DNA of 9,804 nucleotides, from positions 1 through 9,804 of the forward strand of contig JAHEAK010000147.1 of the NCBI GenBank assembly GCA_024642805.1, written 5' to 3'. The position numbers and the translations under genes are program-made. The notes below the pieces were generated by a model, which was given only the letters and a program-made list of their open reading frames with translations, made no database searches and was not told the DNA's origin. The DNA is from Kofleriaceae bacterium (lineage in GTDB: Bacteria > Myxococcota_A > Polyangia > Haliangiales > Haliangiaceae). Shown here in pieces: positions 7,264 through 9,804 of the stretch (position 1 is its first letter; every line of letters begins with the position of its first letter).

Positions 7264-7349
7264 GCGCCTCGAGCGCCGCTATCCAAGAGCTCGCGAGCGC
7301 GTCTGCAAGCCAGCCCGGGGCTGTCCGCTATCAGGTGCGCTCGTGGAAG
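7264..7349. other. Convergent intergenic region with short inverted repeats
   Basis: This is the gap between two convergent stop codons. It contains GCGC-CTCGA-GCGC (7264-7276), the perfect 10-bp palindrome GCTCGCGAGC (7289-7298), and CAGCCC-G-GGGCTG (7311-7323). The last folds as a 5-bp GC stem with a CGG loop and could serve either strand. None is followed by a T tract, so a bidirectional intrinsic terminator is only weakly supported. Confidence 0.25.
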
Positions 7350-9428
7350 CTAGTGTGGTGTGTCACGGCTAGCGACGGCCGAGCTGGCCAGGTGCAGCTC
7401 TTCTTTGCTGGCCTTGCGGTACTCGCTGCTGCTGATGATCTTGGAGCGCTTCATGACCCGCAGTATGGTGGCAACGCGGGCAGCGCTCACTTCGTCGAGG
7501 CCGCCAGCCTCACGTATGCGGGCGCTCATGCTGGTAGGTTCGGGCGTGAGAGCCGCCAAGAAGGCGGTCTGGTGAATGCTGAGTGCTGATGCCGGCACAC
7601 CAAACCAGCGCTGAGATGCTTCGGTGATGCCGTAGGTGTCCTGATCGCCGAGCTCAATGATGTTGAGGTAGACCTCGAGGATGCGCTTCTTGCTGACGTT
7701 TTGCTCCAGTCGCCATGTGATGATGGCTTCTTGAAGTTTGCGCGCCAGGGTGCGCTTGCGGTGCAAGAAGAGGTTCTTGACCAGCTGCTGACTTATCGTA
7801 GAACCACCACGCAGGAAACGACCGGTGTGCACGTCGATAGCGAGAGAGCGCTCGATCTGGTGGGCGTCGAATCCATCGTGGTGAAAGAAACGCGCGTCCT
7901 CGGCGGCCACGAAGGTCGCGGGCACGAAGCTTGGCAGCTCCTCGTAGGCGGTGAAGCCGGATGCGCCTTTGACCAGGAGGTGCGGGCGACCATCGGGGCT
8001 GCGATGTTCGTAGTCGGCAAGCAGGGACTTGGTGTCGGCGGCGGGCGGCTCGCGCACTGCCTGGCAGCCCTCGAGACCAGAGGACACCTTCAGGCTGGTG
8101 TCGTCACCCTCGTGGCGCGAGAGGAAGAGCTCGACCTCACTTTGGATCGTCCCGCGCAACTCGAGGCCGGCGAGCGAGGGACGCAGCGCCGACGGCAGGG
8201 CGCTGAGTGCGGTGTCGCAGCCAACCTTGGGCATGCGTAGTTTGAGCGTGGCCAGATCGGGCATGAGGGAGCCGCGCGACCATTGCCCGCTGGCGTGACC
8301 GACGACTGACAACTCGGCGCTGCGCACCGAGCGCAGATCGATCTCGGCTTGATACGCAGCATCTTGCTTGTGGAGACTGGCAGTCGCGTCGACCTCGAGA
8401 TCAAGCTCGAGGGCTCGCTTGGCAAGGGCAGAGGACTCGACCACCAAACCGCGCAGGGCCAGCTTGGCGTCAGTCTTGATGCCACGCCCGTAGGCAAGGG
8501 ACAGATGGCCGCTTGCCATGGTCTCTCGCGTCACCAGGGCCTTGGGCAGCCATGGGCTCATGAGAAAGACGGGGGCCTCGGTGAGCTCTGCCTCCAGCGA
8601 GCCGCCTCCTAAGGTCGGGCTCAGTTGCGCAGCGATCTGGCCCGTGGGCCTGTCGACGCCTGCGCGGGCGTGGACCCGCCAGCTCTCGTCGGCCTCGGTG
8701 TTGGCGATCACGAGGTCCTGGACGAGCGCGCGACCTTCCGGGCTGCTCAGCCGCAGTGCGCCGCCGTCGGCAAGGAATCGCTGCAGGCCCTCGCCATGGC
8801 GCTCGTAGTCGATGGCCGCTCGCGGGAATACACCGTTCAAGGTGTAGCTCTCGCGTTCTAAGTGAAGTTCTGATGTGCCAAGCACGGCGTGCACACTGTC
8901 GTCGTTTACTTGAATCGTCACGCCCGTGGCCCACGCACTGCCACGGCCGTCGAGCTTCATGTCGATGCGTCCGTTGATGACGCGCAATCGTCGCAGCTGG
9001 TTCCGCGAGCTTTCCCTGCCGACATCGCCTTCGCGCTTGGCACTTCGGCCACGAGTCAAGAGCGCGTCCAAGTTGGTGCTGCCATCCTGATGGACGGTGA
9101 CCGATGCGCTGGGCGACTCGATCAGGATCTCGTTGGCTGCCAGCCCTGCATCACCAACGCGAGCGGGCGCGACCGCTGCGATGACGCGTTTTGCGTACAG
9201 AGAGTCTCCCACGCGCACATCACTGAGCTCGAGTGTGCCCGTCAGGCCGACCCTGGTGTCGCCGATTCGCACGGGCACCCCGAGCAGTTCACTGGCGGCG
9301 CCGGCCAGCTCGACGTGGACCTTGTGATCGAGCAGAGACTTGCACAAAAGCGGCGGCGTTAGGCACACGCACGCGGCAACGCCAAGAAGGACGCGTTGTC
9401 GCTGGTCCGTGGCCTCGGCCTTGCCCAT
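7350..9428 (-). CDS. AsmA-like region fused to a GT51 peptidoglycan glycosyltransferase (no transpeptidase)
   Basis: This is a 692-residue protein. An N-terminal membrane anchor (about residues 13-29, LLGVAACVCLTPPLLC) places the rest in the periplasm. About 35-470 are beta-rich: ELLGVPVRIGDTRVGLTGTL, LELSDVRVGD and the following strands match the start of AsmA/TamB-type repeats. The C-terminal part (about 485-660) is a GT51 domain with F-V-A-A-E510-D-A-R-F-F-H-H-D-G (first catalytic Glu), GGSTISQQLVKNLFL (541-555), RKLQE567 (second conserved Glu) and RILEVYLNIIELG (582-594). It should polymerise lipid II into glycan strands. There is no penicillin-binding transpeptidase (no SxxK/SxN/KTG), so it resembles MtgA/PBP1 glycosyltransferase halves with a large added region. 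The ATG lies 6 nt after the ddl stop; GAGG is 12 nt upstream. The ligase gene supplies precursor chemistry upstream of the same pathway. The role of the AsmA-like region (substrate delivery, spacing or partner binding) is inference. Confidence 0.88.
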   Translation of the reverse strand: MGKAEATDQRQRVLLGVAACVCLTPPLLCKSLLDHKVHVELAGAASELLGVPVRIGDTRVGLTGTLELSDVRVGDSLYAKRVIAAVAPARVGDAGLAANEILIESPSASVTVHQDGSTNLDALLTRGRSAKREGDVGRESSRNQLRRLRVINGRIDMKLDGRGSAWATGVTIQVNDDSVHAVLGTSELHLERESYTLNGVFPRAAIDYERHGEGLQRFLADGGALRLSSPEGRALVQDLVIANTEADESWRVHARAGVDRPTGQIAAQLSPTLGGGSLEAELTEAPVFLMSPWLPKALVTRETMASGHLSLAYGRGIKTDAKLALRGLVVESSALAKRALELDLEVDATASLHKQDAAYQAEIDLRSVRSAELSVVGHASGQWSRGSLMPDLATLKLRMPKVGCDTALSALPSALRPSLAGLELRGTIQSEVELFLSRHEGDDTSLKVSSGLEGCQAVREPPAADTKSLLADYEHRSPDGRPHLLVKGASGFTAYEELPSFVPATFVAAEDARFFHHDGFDAHQIERSLAIDVHTGRFLRGGSTISQQLVKNLFLHRKRTLARKLQEAIITWRLEQNVSKKRILEVYLNIIELGDQDTYGITEASQRWFGVPASALSIHQTAFLAALTPEPTSMSARIREAGGLDEVSAARVATILRVMKRSKIISSSEYRKASKEELHLASSAVASRDTPH

Positions 9429-9434
9429 CGGCTG

Positions 9435-9804
9435 CTAGTGCCTCGCGATCTCGCCGGTCTCGCGTCGCTCATCACCACCGTAGCGACGCTCGTGGACTCG
9501 TCGATCGCGGTCGCCGCGCTCGATGGTAGAGAGTCGTGCACCTCCGAGGATGGCTTCGACGAGATCTTCGAACTCGAGGCCCGCTGCGTGCGCGATCTTG
9601 GGCAAGAGGCTGTTGGGTGTCATGCCTGGAACGGCGTTGACCTCGAGGATGTACTCGTTGCCAGACTGGCTCACGATCATGTCGACCCGCGTGGCTCCCG
9701 AGCAGCCCAGAGCGCGGTGCGCCATTTCCGCCTGGGTGAGGATGCCGCGGTAGCGCTGCGGACTTACCCGCGGGGGGATGAAGTACTGGTTGCAGTCTGA
9801 GTCG
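9435..9804 (-). CDS. ddl: D-alanine--D-alanine ligase, C-terminal part (runs off right edge)
   Basis: The frame is open from the right edge (first full codon ends at 9803) to TAG at 9435-9437, 122 codons. It shows the ATP-grasp C-terminus of Ddl: YFIPPRVSP, AHRALGCSGATRVDMIV (Asp is a Mg ligand), NEYILEVNAVPGMTPNSLLP (Glu and Asn of EVN bind Mg; GMTxxSLxP closes the active site) and KIAHAAGLEFEDLVEAIL. The cytoplasmic enzyme joins two D-Ala for the UDP-MurNAc-pentapeptide. Known Ddl proteins end close to the LVxxIL helix; here 36 further residues follow, rich in Arg, Asp and Glu (ERGDRDRRVHERRYGGDERR), with no known motif. The next gene starts 6 nt after the stop, so the two are surely co-transcribed. 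DdlA and DdlB types cannot be separated from this part. The N-terminal and central domains are outside the window. Confidence 0.93.
   Translation of the reverse strand, partial: DSDCNQYFIPPRVSPQRYRGILTQAEMAHRALGCSGATRVDMIVSQSGNEYILEVNAVPGMTPNSLLPKIAHAAGLEFEDLVEAILGGARLSTIERGDRDRRVHERRYGGDERRETGEIARH

Noticed and set aside
7701..8240. 179-codon plus-strand open frame opposite the GT51 gene
   Set aside because: It is antisense to the catalytic GT51 motifs and has no recognisable domain.

Overview
The window is high-GC DNA (roughly 60-65% by eye), densely coding, with six complete protein genes and one partial gene at each end. I see no tRNA, rRNA, CRISPR array, insertion sequence or phage gene. 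The style suggests a Myxococcota-type (former Deltaproteobacteria) chromosome: an ECF sigma/zinc-finger anti-sigma operon with an exported DUF4097-like protein, a very long CpXC/coiled-coil/HEAT protein, and a peptidoglycan glycosyltransferase with an AsmA-like N-terminal region. This placement is an inference from gene style, not from a marker gene.

Layout. Positions 1-282 (minus) hold the N-terminus of a multi-pass membrane protein of the fused MFS/spermidine-synthase type, running off the left edge. It is divergent from a three-gene plus-strand operon (412-2820): ECF sigma factor, membrane-bound ZAS-type anti-sigma factor, and a signal-peptide-bearing DUF4097-like beta-repeat protein. Spacing is 6 nt, then 0 nt, so the genes are probably translationally coupled. 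The sigma gene ends in five 12-bp tandem repeats just before the anti-sigma ribosome-binding site.

Positions 2854-3396 (minus) encode a conserved-looking protein of unknown function. It is divergent, across a 107-nt region with inverted and direct repeats, from a 942-codon gene (3504-6332) with a CpXC-like zinc module, a long coiled coil, an acidic low-complexity linker, an unassigned domain and C-terminal HEAT-like repeats. A stand-alone metallophosphoesterase follows (6532-7263).

On the minus strand, from the right edge, a D-alanine--D-alanine ligase gene (C-terminal 122 codons visible) is followed after 6 nt by a 692-codon protein: one N-terminal membrane anchor, an AsmA/TamB-like beta-rich region, and a C-terminal GT51 peptidoglycan glycosyltransferase with no transpeptidase. 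This two-gene cell-wall unit converges on the metallophosphoesterase gene.

The points most worth a second look are the AsmA-like/GT51 fusion coupled to ddl, the CpXC-coiled coil-HEAT protein, and the in-frame repeat at the sigma/anti-sigma junction. Nothing here is proof of a new system; these are architectural oddities that sequence and structure searches could quickly test.
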